In this document: positions 5,283 through 5,604 of the stretch, in pieces
Position numbering within the stretch: the first letter of the stretch is position 1
Layout: the number at the start of each line of letters is the position of its first letter
Assembly (NCBI GenBank): GCA_016342385.1
Contig: JAEINM010000293.1
Location: 1-5,604, forward strand
Source: Spirochaetaceae bacterium
GTDB taxonomy: Bacteria > Spirochaetota > Spirochaetia > DSM-2461
Length of the DNA stretch: 5,604 nt
Reading direction: 5' to 3'
The notes under the pieces: generated by a model
The model's input: the letters and a program-made list of their open reading frames with translations, nothing else
The model's database searches: none
What the model was told of the DNA's origin: nothing
Position numbers and translations under genes: made by a program

Positions 5283-5604
5283 ATGGGATTATTTGATAAG
5301 TTAAAAGGTGAACTGATAGATATAATTGAATGGCTCGATGATAGCAGTGATACGATGGTTTACAGGTTCGAACGATACGGTAATGAGATTAAAAACGGAG
5401 CAAAGCTGACGGTTCGGGAATCTCAGTCGGCGGTTTTTATAAATGAAGGAAAGCTGGCCGATGTCTTTCAGCCGGGTATGTATGAGCTGACCACGGAGAA
5501 CCTTCCTGTTCTCTCAACCCTAAAGGGCTGGGTTCATGGGTTTAACAGTCCTTTTAAAGCTGAAGTGTATTTTGTAAACACCAAACGGTTCACCGATCTG
5601 AAAT
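5283..5604 (+). CDS. SPFH-domain protein, YdjI-like (virion core protein family), N-terminal part
   Basis: Open from the ATG at 5283 to the window edge, 107 codons with no stop. The start MGLFDKLKGELIDIIEWLD, then VYRFERYGNEIKNGAKLTVR (26-45), SQSAVFINEGKLADVF (47-62), PGMYELTTENLPVLSTLKGW (64-83), FNSPFKAEVYFVN (87-99) and TKRFTDLK (100-107), matches the N-terminal half of YdjI-type SPFH proteins ('virion core protein' in many annotations). These proteins resemble flotillin and prohibitin domains but lack an N-terminal membrane helix, as here. In Bacillus subtilis YdjI works with the PspA-type membrane stress system, so a role in membrane stress or organisation is an inference for this gene. 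The full protein is usually over 300 residues, often with a C-terminal zinc ribbon, which lies beyond the edge. It is divergent from the cytochrome gene. Confidence 0.85.
   Translation, partial: MGLFDKLKGELIDIIEWLDDSSDTMVYRFERYGNEIKNGAKLTVRESQSAVFINEGKLADVFQPGMYELTTENLPVLSTLKGWVHGFNSPFKAEVYFVNTKRFTDLK

Overview
This is a moderately AT-rich bacterial window with six genes that read as real plus a partial gene at the left edge. Gene content and style (a free-standing GGDEF end, an iron-sulfur aldo/keto reductase, a PGPGW-type membrane protein, a lipobox-anchored multiheme cytochrome and a YdjI-like SPFH protein) would fit a free-living environmental bacterium. A member of the Spirochaetota or a deltaproteobacterium-like lineage is my best guess. 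This is inference from overall feel, not from a diagnostic marker; there is no rRNA or other phylogenetic anchor here.

Layout, left to right. Positions 1-210 hold the last 69 codons of a diguanylate cyclase (GGDEF) protein. A 65-residue unrecognised protein follows (270-467), meeting tail to tail, with a 4-base overlap, an exported solute-binding-type protein on the minus strand (464-1165). A 203-bp divergent intergenic region (1166-1368) carries a good sigma70-type promoter and two dyads. It drives a two-gene plus-strand operon: an aldo/keto reductase with eight C-terminal cysteines in ferredoxin-like spacing (1369-2451), then a small PGPGW-like membrane protein whose start codon overlaps the reductase stop by 8 bases (2444-2887).

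Positions 2871-3137, between convergent genes, contain a large nested inverted-repeat element with an 18-bp perfect outer arm pair and GC-rich inner hairpins. It resembles a dispersed, MITE-like or palindromic intergenic repeat, and its left edge appears to supply the last codons and stop codon of the membrane protein. On the minus strand follow biosynthetic threonine ammonia-lyase IlvA (3149-4663) and, 40 bases upstream of it in the same direction, a three-heme c-type cytochrome lipoprotein (4704-5138). That gene has no visible Shine-Dalgarno and may be transcribed as a leaderless mRNA. The window ends with the first 107 codons of a YdjI-like SPFH-domain protein (5283 to the edge).

No single pathway links the genes. 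The two clear transcription units are reductase plus membrane protein, and cytochrome plus ilvA; functional coupling within either is not evident from sequence. The points most worth a second look are the inverted-repeat element and its capture of a coding 3' end, the Trp in place of the catalytic His in the reductase, and the putative leaderless cytochrome gene. I saw no CRISPR array, tRNA, rRNA, transposase or phage gene.
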